Shown piece by piece: positions 36,701-46,992 of a DNA stretch of 64,000 nucleotides (position 1 is the stretch's first letter; each line of letters opens with the position of its first letter). A model generated the notes under the pieces. The model was not told the origin of the DNA. It did no database searches and worked only from the letters and a program-made list of their open reading frames with translations. Origin of the DNA: Brachynemurus nebulosus (Eukaryota > Arthropoda > Insecta > Neuroptera > Myrmeleontidae); contig JAPWDM010000011.1 in NCBI GenBank assembly GCA_035578155.1, forward strand, positions 21,366,375 to 21,430,374, given 5' to 3'. The position numbers were made by a program, and so were the translations under genes.

Positions 36701-37396
36701 GGACTGACTATTCAGAAAAATAATGTCACGGATCAACCTGAAAATTAAAGTCCGAAACACGCGTAGAAACTGACAGGGGAGATATAAATCCATGAAATAT
36801 CAAAAGGTGAAAATCAGGGCTTGGGCAGACCAGATTATCCAAAAATTCTGATGGACGAGTCAGAGGGTGGCAGTTATTTTGTTCATCAGTGTACACAAAG
36901 AGACATACATGTATTATACCTATATTGTGCTGTGTTCTTTGTAAGATAATATTATGATGTTTCTGACTTATTTTGTCATTTTCAGTAATGAGCCATTTGA
37001 AATATAATTACGCTATTAAGCTGCATAAATTGTCCTGTATTTTATGCTGCGAGGTGTGGGCGTAAATTATATACTTTATACCGTTCAAGGTCTAATGTAA
37101 TTTTATATTTAGATGTACAGAATTAGAGTGTAGCCTGTTGGAGTGTTAGAAATGCTTGTACAAAGCTATTTTAAAATTGTATAGTATGCATATATGCAAA
37201 TTATACCAATTACTTAGGTTTTGTCGGAATTTAATAAATACCGCTATAGCAAAATTCTGCATAACATGGTGAATTTCTCAAGACCAACCCTCTTTAGTTT
37301 CATGCAAAAATGTCTACACTACGATTCTAAGACGGTCTTGCTTATAAAATATACCGTATTCGTGTACGAACAAGAATCGTGCGTCTCTGTCCACTG
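36701..37396. other. Unassigned AT-rich DNA
   Basis: No supported feature. A 70-codon frame at 37221 runs into the next element's left end. Confidence 0.5.
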
Positions 37397-37399
37397 TAA

Positions 37400-38440
37400 A
37401 GCCGGATACACACATGAGCACGAACGCACATGAGGCAAGCCGAGGACGTATATTTTCTCGAGTCTACGCGTCTGATCGGAGCGCGGCAACAAGCCTCACG
37501 TACGTGCGGATACGGAGTAGTAGCGAGCCATATCGAGTCGGTACATCAAAAGAATTCATACCATGTTTGTGAATGGTCATATTGACCGAAACATGTCATA
37601 AGAATTTCTATATTCAATAAAAGCGGTATTTTGCAAAGTAAAGTGTTTTTATTTACCAATATCAAATATGAAATATCATAAAGTAACGCTCAAATCTATT
37701 AACCTTTAACCAGTAAGGTGATGTGTGTGAGTCGTATACAAATATATTCTTTCAGTTTTCTTCCTCTCTGCTTGTTTTTGTTAACTGAACGTTTGTGTAT
37801 TCTTTTATGGTTTAGGGCAAATTTTATCCTGCTGGCGTAAGGGGAGTGTTTGATACATGCATATATGTGTGGTCTCCAGTTTTGGCTATCTATGTTACCA
37901 GCCCGTGGTATGTTAATTTGTTGATGTCTCTCAGACACCACTTTACCGTGAGTATTATAAAAATTCACCTTACCACTTAAGGGTTAAACCTCAGTTCTAT
38001 TCTAGTGTATACGTTATTCATTAATTTTCAAATTTTTTAACCGTTTGTATGATTGTTGTATAAGACATAAATCTAAAAAGTAAATGTTGTAAAGTAATAG
38101 CCAATCTCTGTTCTACGAAAACTGCTTTTTCCAGTATATATCTTTCTTTTTTACTCTTTCATAATATATTGCGTTAAAAAAAAAGATATAAGTACATATA
38201 ATTGAGTAGAAGATCAATTTTAGTTTTTTCTTTTTTTTATTAATTAAATTAGACATTGCAATAAAAGCAGCATTTGCTAAAACAGTATTATACTCATCTT
38301 CCATTTTTTAAAATTTCTGAACAAACGAGCATTACGACTTGCTTATTTTGTTCAGCCTCGTTCGTAAAAACTTTAAGTAACAAAAACTGAATTCGAGGCA
38401 CACTGAACGTCCTCGGGTTGCCTCATGTGTGTATCTGGCT
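37400..38440 (-). mobile_element. PIF/Harbinger-like element with TAA duplication
   Basis: AGCCGGATACACACATGAG at the left and CATGTGTGTATCTGGCT at the right are inverted and flanked by TAA (37397-37399, 38441-38443). Both ends continue with GGCAA and CGAGGACG blocks. The left TIR carries a 16-bp internal duplication (CACATGAG twice). A TWA target and a Harbinger-like peptide trace on the minus strand support the superfamily. An 89-codon minus-strand frame at 37699-37968 has no domain I can name. Confidence 0.7.
38232..38304 (-). pseudogene. Possible Harbinger transposase N-terminus
   Basis: The frame begins MEDEYNTVLANAAFIAMSNL and continues into a Lys-rich run. An acidic start, an Ala/Ile-rich helix and a basic run are how many Harbinger transposases begin. 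The frame then becomes hydrophobic noise and stops at 38113. The assignment rests on context and general pattern only. Confidence 0.35.
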
Positions 38441-38753
38441 TAAGACTTTTTGTTGAATATAAACACGATGAGCGGTGAACCACATGAGTGTTTACGCTCA
38501 CAAGATTACTATAGAGTGACTATATAATAACAGACAACTAAGCTATCAGATCGTTTGACGTTGATTGATTATGTCTGTGAACTCAGTGTAAACATAATAC
38601 TGAAAATTATCTCTCTTCGGCATTTCCACCATAAGTGCGTACTGTGTTTTTATATATTATTATAATTATCTATGTTTTCTTTCTGTAAAAGCATTCGAAA
38701 GTTTAATTTTTTATTTACACTTTTAGTAATTACATAGTCTTTACGAAATTATA

Positions 38754-38850
38754 CAGTGCAGACTCGATAAACTGGAAGCGTGTCATGAAATCGTCAGATT
38801 TATCTTTGAAACGCCTCTGGGCACTTCTCATATGAGAGCTCCTAGTAAGG
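38754..38850 (+). mobile_element. Possible pogo/Tigger-type terminus fragment
   Basis: TA followed by CAGTGCAGACTCGATAAACT resembles the start of pogo-like TIRs (CAGT...CTCGATTATC). No matching right end is found before the family E fragment begins near 38855, so this would be a truncated end. Confidence 0.3.
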
Positions 38851-38854
38851 CGAT

Positions 38855-39115
38855 AAGGCAAAAAAGATCTTTTTTATGTGATTTTTTTCCTCTTTCTAAT
38901 GGTGTAAAAAAGTCGTAAAACCTTTCGAACTTGGGGAAATTTGGGAAAAAAAAACTTGTTTTTACAAAAATACCTAAAAAACCATGTTTCGGGCATCGAA
39001 CGTACTTGGCTGAAGAACTCATCCAAGATTTTTGGACTTTCAACGTTTTCGCCAAATTTCAGAAAAACGGAATATTTTGCTGGAGAGTTATCGTGCTGAT
39101 ACATAAATACATGTA
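38855..39115 (+). repeat. Diverged family E internal module
   Basis: AAAAGATCTTTTTTATGTGA, a GGTGTAAAAAAG block, GGCTGAAGAACTCATCCAAG and GAGAGTTATCGTGCTGATAC match the family E internal module in order. The (TA)n and right end are absent. Frames of 75-82 codons overlap on both strands as in other copies. Confidence 0.65.
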
Positions 39116-40394
39116 TATTTTTAATGACAGTAATAAAGTATTTTCACCAATAAATATTGCGTTTGTGTTCGATTCATAGAAGATCCGTTTAAGAGAGTAC
39201 CTACTAAAAGTATTGATTGTAGTATAACGTCTCCGGTTGACAAAGGTGTTAATAATCAGAGATTCTGCGGTATTATTAGACTGTAAAAAATCGACAAAGT
39301 TCTTCAGCAGTCATATTAAATATTTTTAATATGCTTAACAAATATGTAAGAGTTCAATGTTAAAATCACATGTGTAAATAACTAAATGAGATGGAAGCAA
39401 AACACAGGTTAATATTAGCTCATATTATTATCGGGCTGGTGAATTGTATGCAAATTTATTTTTATTTTTAAAGACGATGCAGTTATTCTTATAACAAATT
39501 GTGGTTGACACTTCCAGTTGTCAGCTCTGCTGGTGAGTGTTTCTCGTGTAGACAGACAGATAGTGGCAGATAGATACATACATTTTTTATTTGATGATAA
39601 TTTGTCATCGTTAAATTAAGTTAAAATACTTGCAAGCCATTGCAAGTGATGTGATTGTGTGACATTCTTTTTTGAAATGATCGTAAAAATTAAGGGGGTT
39701 TTGTCAAAGCCGTGGAGAATAATAAATTCTCTAAAAAATATAAGTGACTAGCAAAAAAAAGATCTTTCTACTTTTTCGCAGACCCCCTACCAACACCTCT
39801 CTTTAAACCCGAGCCTCAGAGTTGCAACCCCAGCTACCCTTCTATCTCATCGGGCCAGGGTTTTGTTATGTAAGTACATGAAAAAATATTCTAGTTACGT
39901 TTTTAGTGTACATTTTAGAGAAGAGTTGTTTTGACTGAACCATTAACTATTTTAAGAATTATGTTAAGTTTTGTGAGAATAAAAAACTAAAAACTCAACT
40001 TACACTATCTCTGTTAAATACATATTATGTACCTATTATATAATGTACTCTATTATAAAAACCAGCAACGATAGATTAACGAATTCTGAAAAATAAAAAG
40101 ATTTTACATATTGATAGAATTTGTGCTGACAACACTGACTCATGTAATTGCATCGCAAAACTGAATTATAAAAAAAATTGCGTGGTGTGTGGTCAAATTA
40201 GTGTAACTCAGACTTCTGCTGCGTTATATTTGACATTTAATTTAAACTTTATTTATTTATTTTTTTCTTGTAGTTTATGGTTTATACATAAAAAATGTTA
40301 ATATTCGCTTTGAAATGTAAAAATTTTAGAACAGTTGAAAAATGTCCAAATATGTACGGTATAGTTTTTGTCCCGATTGTATTTCGACACAGCC
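39116..40394. other. Mostly unassigned DNA with a hAT-like fragment
   Basis: Around 39715-39860, CTCTAAAAAATATAAGTGAC...GCAAAAAAAA, a C-rich stretch and GGGCCAGGGTTTTG resemble the right part of the 19971/31591 hAT family, strongly diverged. The rest shows nothing I can support. Confidence 0.35.
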
Positions 40395-41127
40395 TACACT
40401 CTAAGAAAAAAGGGTCAAAAACGTGTAAAATAACTTAAATTTAGAGCAAAATTACTCCTCGCTCTGAAAATATGCACTATTATTTGTGTAATATGAAAAA
40501 ATTGGTGTATTTTTATATAATTTGTGTATAATTACTGTTTTTTTTTAACATTACACAAATAAAGGTGTAACTTTGGATTTTTACAACGCTTTTGGTTTAC
40601 TTTTACACCACTAAATAGCAAAACCCATGCGCGCGCATATGATTTTGTGTATTTTAAAATTATCTGTTATTGAATTGCTGTAATATTTATACGTACATAA
40701 GTAATATTCTTAAAGGTTAAAAATTATGTGTTCAAATTAGCTGAATTAAACAAAAGTATTTTTTGATAGGATATAATATATAGTTAATATAATTACAACG
40801 TGTATGATAAATTAATCTTTAAATATGTTACAAAAACAGTGTTATAGCGGTGTACTGATGTTTTGTTTTTTTTATATGCATTGTGTAAAATGGATTCTGG
40901 AATAATGTGCAAAGAATACTGTAATATAAATTTGTTTGTTTCCAAAATGCTGTCCTGATGATACATTTAAAATATTTCAGGTAAGTTAATTTTTTTAATT
41001 TTGCTTCATACAAATAGTTATGTAATTTGATAAAAGTTTATTTTACAATTTGACTAATAATTTATTTTGTGGGGCTCTCAATTTCTGTGAAAATTAAAAC
41101 ATTATCTACAATTCAGATATCTTTTAA

Positions 41128-41363
41128 CACACTGACAGGGGGTAATAATGTCACAATAGATCGTTCTGAAGTTAGACTATCGTATGTAAGGTTTTTATTA
41201 GGTTTCGTTATTTTAGCTGAGGTTATGTAATTTTCGGTATCGATAATTTTCGATAAGGAAAACTATAATATCCATTAAAAAACAAACCTAATAAAGACCT
41301 TACATATGATAGTCCAACTTCAGAACCACTTATTGTGACATTATTTTACCCACTATCAGTGTG
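41128..41363. mobile_element. TTAA-flanked MITE
   Basis: CACACTGACAGGGGGTAATA and the inverted TATTTTACCCACTATCAGTGTG (its outer 20 bases are the terminus) are flanked by TTAA at 41124-41127 and 41364-41367. The arms extend about 80 bp and include GTCACAATA, CTGAAGTTAGACTATC and TTATTAGGTTTCGTT with their complements. It has piggyBac-group target choice and no coding capacity. Confidence 0.8.
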
Positions 41364-41404
41364 TTAATAGCAAAAATTAGTGTATATAAACTAGTATGTA
41401 ATTT

Positions 41405-41998
41405 AAGAGGGTGACTCACCCCCTCTCCAATGTTGCTCAAACTCAATTTTGAATTCGAGAATTTCATTTCTACGTTATTCTAATTGTCTTAAGCTATTTT
41501 CCATGAAGAACTCCTTGAAATACCCAAATTGTACGACTATTCGACAGAGTCACCCTCTAGTTAACTACCCCTAGACTTAATATTAGGGCATTGAGCAAAA
41601 ACAGGTCAATTAGATTTTTTGACGTAGATTTCAAATCTGTAAACAAAATTTTTATATTGTTTATTTTTCACCCCCTTTTTGCAAAATTAACCCCCAAATT
41701 TTAACCCCCAACCACTCCTGTTGATGTAATATGAACAAACTGCATAGCAATAGATAGCTCTTTAAAAAAGAGCAATATCGCCAATTTAAACTTTTTCTCT
41801 ATCTCTTACTGTTTTCGAGATATTTGAAAAATTAAATTTTTACCCCAATTTTTGGAGGGCGATTTCACCCCTTCAAACCGTTTTTCCGCAGATAAAAAAA
41901 AATACGTGTCCCTTAGTTTTTAGTATTCTACAATATATTTAAGTTTCATCGAAATCGATAGGTCCGGCCTCGGAACCTTTACTTGTTAGTGCGTGTCA
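41405..41998 (+). repeat. Foldback dispersed repeat, copy 2
   Basis: It corresponds to the part of the 24345-25095 repeat after its left arm, from GGTGACTCACCCCC-type sequence through CAAAAACAGGTCAATTAGAT, the AACCCCCAACCACTC stretch and TTCACCCCTTCAAACCG to CCTTTACTTGTTAGT. The absence of the left arm suggests 5' truncation or different boundaries. Confidence 0.75.
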
Positions 41999-42218
41999 AG
42001 AACACGCACTTAACGAATTTTTTTTTTTTTTTTTGCTTTACAGTAATATAAATTCATAACAGGTTTAAATTGAAACGACGCGACGTATGGAAATCGAGTT
42101 TTTTAAGTAATAATAACAATGGTAATAATAATAATGGAATTTAACGTTCGTTTTTTAGACAATGGTATGTAACGGACGTCACTCACATCATTATTTCTCA
42201 ACTTTTTCATGATGATAT

Positions 42219-43639
42219 GGGCGGAGAACAAGAAAAGCGGTATAAAGATTTGGCAGGTGTCTGTTTGCAACCATCTTCTTAAGGACGATGTCGATATTCA
42301 TCTGGAATTACGATGCGAAATAGCAGAAAACTTTCACCAGCATATAACCGGTTACGGAATTCAAACCCTCAGTCTACCAGTTCGGAAGTGCCAGTGCCTA
42401 AGCACGCCGGGTTACTTTGCTGGTGAGTTTTTTAATCAAAAATTTAATATCTGTACATTCATTAAAATAACCTAAAAGTAATTGTGTAGCAAAAACGAAA
42501 TTTTTTTAATTTTAAATTGCTGTGAAATAGTTATTGAAAAAAGAAAAAATAAATAAGCAAAAATGGTTATAAAATTAAGTAACCCTTATTTTCTGATTTG
42601 TTTAGAAATCGAAATTGGTGAAGACATCTGTGAAACCGTAGCATACATTTTCCCTGAAGTTCTAGTAATTGCAAGAGTCAACAGAATATTGGGCGGAGGA
42701 CAGGAAAAGCGGTATAAGGATTTGGTAGGTGTCTGTTTGCAACCATCTTTTTAAGGACGATGTCGATATTCATCTGGAATTGCGATGGGAAATAGCAGAA
42801 AACTTTTACCAGCATATAACCGGTAACGGAATTCAAACCCTGAGTCTACCAGTTCGGAAGTGCCAGTGCCTAAGCACGCCGGGTTACTTTGCTGGTGAGT
42901 TTTTTAATCGAAAATCTAATATCTGTACATTCATTAAAATAACCTAGAAGTAATTGTGTAGCAAAAACGAAATTTTCTTAATTTTAAATTGCTGTGAAAT
43001 ATTTATTGAAAAAAGATAAATAAAATAAATAAACAAAAATGGTTATAAAATTAAGTAATCCTTATTTTTTGATTTGTTTAGAAAAAGGAATTGGTGAAGA
43101 CATATGTGAAACCGCAGCCTACATTTTCCCTGAAGTTCTAGTAATGGCAAGAGTCAGCAGAATATTGGGCGGAGGACAAGAAAAGCGGTATAAGGATTTG
43201 GTAGGTGTCTGTTTGCAACCATCTTCTTGAGGATAATGTCGATATTCATCTGGAATTATGATGGGAAATAGCAGAAAACTTTCGCCAGCATATAACCGGC
43301 TACGGAATTCAAACCCTCCGTCTACCAGTTCGGAAGTGCCAGTGCCATAAGCACGCCGGGTCACTTTGCTGGTGAGTTTTTTAATCAAAAATCTAATATC
43401 TGTACATTCATTAAAATAGCCTAGAAGTAATTTTGTAGCGAAAGCGAAATTTTCTTAATTTTAAATTGCTGTGAAATAGTTATTAAAAAAAGAAAAAAAT
43501 AATAATCAAAAATGGTTATAAAATTAAGTAACCCTTATTTTCTGATTTGTTTAGAAACTGGAATTGGTGAAGACATCTATGAAAGCACAGCATGCATTTT
43601 CTGCGAAGTTCTAAGAATGGCAAGAGTCAGCAGAATATT
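42219..43639 (+). repeat. Three tandem ~474-bp exon/intron-like units
   Basis: Units start at 42219, 42691 and 43167 (472, 476 and 473 bp), each at GGGCGGAG. Each holds a frame ending LGGGQEKRYKDLVGVCLQPS and, in the next frame, VCNHLLKDDVDIHLEL...PGYFAG. Each then has a consensus-like donor (GCTG|GTGAGT), a ~180-bp AT-rich stretch and an acceptor (TGATTTGTTTAG|A) before IGEDICET...YIFPEVLV. Differences between units 1 and 2 are mostly non-synonymous and unit 3 has a stop, so there is no sign of protein constraint. I do not recognise the source gene. It may be an amplified gene fragment or a chance frame in a satellite. Confidence 0.7.
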
Positions 43640-44230
43640 GTTTTTCTTATATTTAAGTATTGTTTAGTTAATTTTCTTAAACTATATTTTTGATATGATG
43701 TAACTACAATTTTAATCCATAAGTTTTTAATATTATCATTGTAATCTAATTACAATTAAATTTTTTATAAGATATTGCTTAAATAATTGTGTCTGCAAAA
43801 CGTAAGCATTGTAAAAAAAGTCATATCTCAAAATTTTGACCAGTTTAATTGGCAGTTACACTGCAAAATAAAGATTACTTATGTTCATGAAAGCAAGTAA
43901 ACGTTCATAATAAAACTTTTATAATCTTACTTTTTTGGAGTGTTTATTTTAAAATTTACCAAAAGAATTATTATTTTATCATACGACACACTTATATAGA
44001 AATTTAGACATAATAAGCAAAATATTTAACATCTCGAATCTTTTTGTATATAATTCCAAATTATTCTATACGTCATATTATTATAAATATTTATGTAAAA
44101 AAACCATCAATAATCTTTTTTGATTCGTTATTTTCAATTAAGTTGAATCAGTTTATTTTTTTCAGCACAATTGAATCACTCATACTGATTCAGTTGAATT
44201 GAATCAGAATGAGTGATTCAGTTGGATTAA
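43640..44230. other. AT-rich interior with a TGAATCA palindrome
   Basis: Inside the 4.2-kb element. It contains a short inverted pair at 44160-44228 built from repeated TGAATCA/TGATTCA (TTGAATCACTCAT and ATGAGTGATTCAGTT). Otherwise I see nothing. Confidence 0.5.
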
Positions 44231-44605
44231 TATTACACTTTTCTGGGTGTAAACATTACTATATAAGTGTGTAAAATTACATTTTCAGGTGTACAGGCGT
44301 GGTTTAAAAATACATTAATATGATGTAATTTTACGTTTAACTGCGCACTATTGCGAACTGAATGTGTAAAATTACATCTTGTTGTGTAGTTAATACACAA
44401 ATAAAACGTAATCTATTACACACCTGGACCGTAATTTTACGTACGACATGTGTAAAACTACACATATGAGTGAGTAATAATTACACCATGATGGTGTATT
44501 TTTCACCTTCGTACATTACGGTTTGTAATGTTACTGTCATTATAGAAGGCATTTAATTGCCTCCTATAATAGTAGTAAAACGGTACATTTTTTTCTTAGA
44601 GTGTA

Positions 44606-45610
44606 GTTATATTATTTTGTTACAGCTTCATATTCCGAAAAAAAAGAAAGATATATGCTAATAATGTAGTTTATTACACTGAAAGAACAAATCACTTTAT
44701 CTTATGTTTTTTAAATTTTTTTAACAATAGTTAATTAAATATTTCGCATAAATGTAAATCCAAGATTACTACGCCTTACTGTTTTCACATTAGCCGTTTA
44801 GTTATTTCCAACTGAGGTCAAAAGATAAAATCTTAAATAAGAAAACAAAAATTCATAATGAACTTAACATTATTACCGAATCTAAGAATGTTGAACAACC
44901 TTAATTTGAAATCACAATATGCACTTGATCAGTAAAATAAAATTAAAAAAATCTTGCAGACAGATTATACCTAATATAGAGTGTTGATTCTTATTATATG
45001 GACATATATAATGATAATGTTGTAAATATGCATGATATTATTCCTAAATTAAATTATACATTCTTAAAAAAAAATATTATAAGTTTATGACATGACAGAC
45101 AGTTTACAAAAACGATCGCTGGCGTGACTTGTGTTTTAATTCTGTAGGTATTTATAAGATTTGTAGAGTCATTTTTGAAAAATGCCAATCATTTGCTGTC
45201 TTTTTTTTAACTTTATTAACTTTATGAATTAAGATGGAACATATTGATACAAATGTCTTGGAGAATTAAGCTAGAAGGTGTTTACTTTTAAATTTTTGGA
45301 TCAATAGCAGAGCAGACTGCAGATTGGTTGGACGAGAAGACACGTTTTAAGAATGTCTTTCGATTAAAAATTTCGATAAAAACGATTTTTTATAAAAACC
45401 TAGCAACATTTTTTTAGGATTTCAGACTTGAGAAAAGTAATTGACATTGATTCTTATCTAGAAGTCCTGGAACTCTACCCTCTCCTTCTATCTGTTTGTT
45501 TTGTGCATCACACAAAAACTACTGATGGAACTTTGATTGCTTAAAAGCATATAATTCGACTTACCTCGAAAATAAAGGATTGGGTCTAAGAAATTTCCAA
45601 TAACTTTCAC
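44606..45610. other. Unassigned AT-rich DNA
   Basis: No supported feature. Confidence 0.5.
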
Positions 45611-45617
45611 TGGGTAT

Positions 45618-45735
45618 AATATGTTTATTTTGTTTGGAATATGAACACCATATTTCCTTCTCTGTTTTACAGAATAAGAAAATGTGCAAGACAGAGAAAG
45701 AAATATGGTGTTCATATTCCAAACAAAATAAATAA
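45618..45735. repeat. Hairpin 1 of a direct pair
   Basis: TTATTTTGTTTGGAATATGA and the following ACACCATATTTCCTTCTCTG are repeated in inverted form ending AAACAAAATAAATAA. The arms are about 45 bp with a short loop around 45664-45690. Overlapping frames on both strands are a by-product. Confidence 0.75.
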
Positions 45736-45906
45736 ATTATACAACTGTTTAAATAATGATTTAACAATATTATTTACTATCAGTGGCAGTTTTTCGACGT
45801 TGTACGATCCCTTCAAAGTTATTGAATTTTTTTTTTTTGTCCAAACAAATACAGTAATGCTAGCAGTACGCGATGCAAGATTGTTTACTAGAACTAAAGC
45901 TGTTAG

Positions 45907-46369
45907 CAGTGATGGGAACTGTACTGGCTGTAGCAGTGAATAATGGCGTCACTAGATTTCAAACACAAAACCTGTCACTGCTGCACACACCGTGTGAAAC
46001 CAGCATCGCAAAAGTGCCATCACAGTACAACTCACAGCAGCTCACTTGGAGAGCAGCAACAAAATCGAAAGAGCCAATTTTGCAGTGAAACAAGCATCGT
46101 GTGATGCACGGTTAACATGTTGATAGCTATTTCTAATATAATTTGTTTATTTTATTTGTAATATGAACACCATATTATTTTCTCTGTTTTGCACATTTTT
46201 TCTATTCTGCAAAACAGAGAAGGAAATATGGTGTTCATATTCCAAACAAAGTAAACAAACTATACGTCAACACCAACATTTGTAATAGAAGACATAACTA
46301 TAAAAATAGTTTGACAATAATGTGAATACTATGTTTTGCCTGCCCACCATGAAGTTATTCCCGTCACTG
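45907..46369. mobile_element. Candidate hAT element overlapping hairpin 2
   Basis: CAGTGATGGGAACTGTACTG at the left and the reverse of the right end, CAGTGACGGGAATAACTTC, share a hAT-like CAGTGAYGGGAA terminus. Flanks GCTGTTAG and TACGTATT do not match, so no 8-bp duplication supports it. It spans hairpin 2 (46140-46262). Confidence 0.4.
46140..46262. repeat. Hairpin 2 of a direct pair
   Basis: It has the same arm sequence as hairpin 1 (AATATGAACACCATATT...TCTCTGTTTTGC and GCAAAACAGAGAAGGAAATA...) with a loop near 46188-46205. The outer A/T-rich ends also match hairpin 1, so the two are copies about 520 bp apart. Confidence 0.75.
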
Positions 46370-46714
46370 TACGTATTATTTGTGTGTATATACTCGTATG
46401 TATCATATATTTAGCGCCATGTTTGATTATAATTATGCGTTACACATAGAAATGATTTTTTTTGGTAGTGAGTATTACTAATATAAACACCTCTAAAAAT
46501 AATTTTCACTCTCATTGATTTTAATGAGAGTAATAATTATTGTTACATGACCTAAAAATGTCAAAAAAAAAAAATATTTTTAACGTAGTAAACTGCACGT
46601 TCTAGTTTGACTAGAAAAATCACTTATATTGTTACTCAAAAATTCATTTGAAAATCTTTCCTTGAAGTTATTTTCGACATAATACAGTAATATTACTCGT
46701 TAAGAGGCTCGTAA

Positions 46715-46992
46715 ATGAACAATAAATATGGTACTTTATCGAAAATATTGCTGAAGATTGTGACTCAGCCACATTTTGGAAAAATGTTACCATCAATTAT
46801 GGCCGAAAAATATGTAGGCAGATATATCTCGACATTTTTCAGCCCAAGTAGAGCTGAGAATTTTGAGCGTACACGTGCAAATAATAACCGAATGAAAAGA
46901 AGTGTTAGCGGCATATGTGTACATAGTTCTAAAAAATTACAATAAATTTTTTTTGGAATAAATTGTATTCGTGCAAAAAAAAAAAAAAAAAA
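46715..46992 (+). pseudogene. Possible poly(A) retrocopy with 76-codon frame
   Basis: A frame at 46715-46945 (containing PHFGKMLPSIMAEKYVGR and ENFERTRANNNRMKRS) is followed by AATAAA at about 46960 and, roughly 15 bp later, about 18 consecutive A residues. Signal plus tail is what a retroposed mRNA or a LINE/SINE end looks like. I do not recognise the protein, and no flanking duplication is clear. The A-run could also be chance in this AT-rich DNA. Confidence 0.35.

Larger units (their letters stand above)
40397..44603. mobile_element. 4.2-kb TA-flanked TIR element with GTGTAA subterminal clusters
   Basis: CACTCTAAGAAAAAAGGG at the left and TTTTTTCTTAGAGTG at the right are inverted and flanked by TA (40395-40396, 44604-44605). 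Both ends are rich in GTGTAA/TTACAC variants. At the left they lie near 40421, 40484, 40504, 40522, 40550, 40565 and 40601. At the right they lie near 44231, 44247, 44269, 44289, 44320, 44363, 44413, 44451, 44476 and 44492. The interior holds a TTAA MITE, a dispersed repeat and three tandem exon/intron-like units. No transposase is recognised, so mobility would depend on another source. Confidence 0.7.

Noticed and set aside
43119..43388. 89-codon minus-strand frame across the tandem units
   Set aside because: It is not open in the other two units, and the splice-like signals are on the plus strand.
42219..43639. CRISPR-like array
   Set aside because: The repeats are ~474 bp head-to-tail units with no short repeat/spacer alternation, in eukaryotic DNA.
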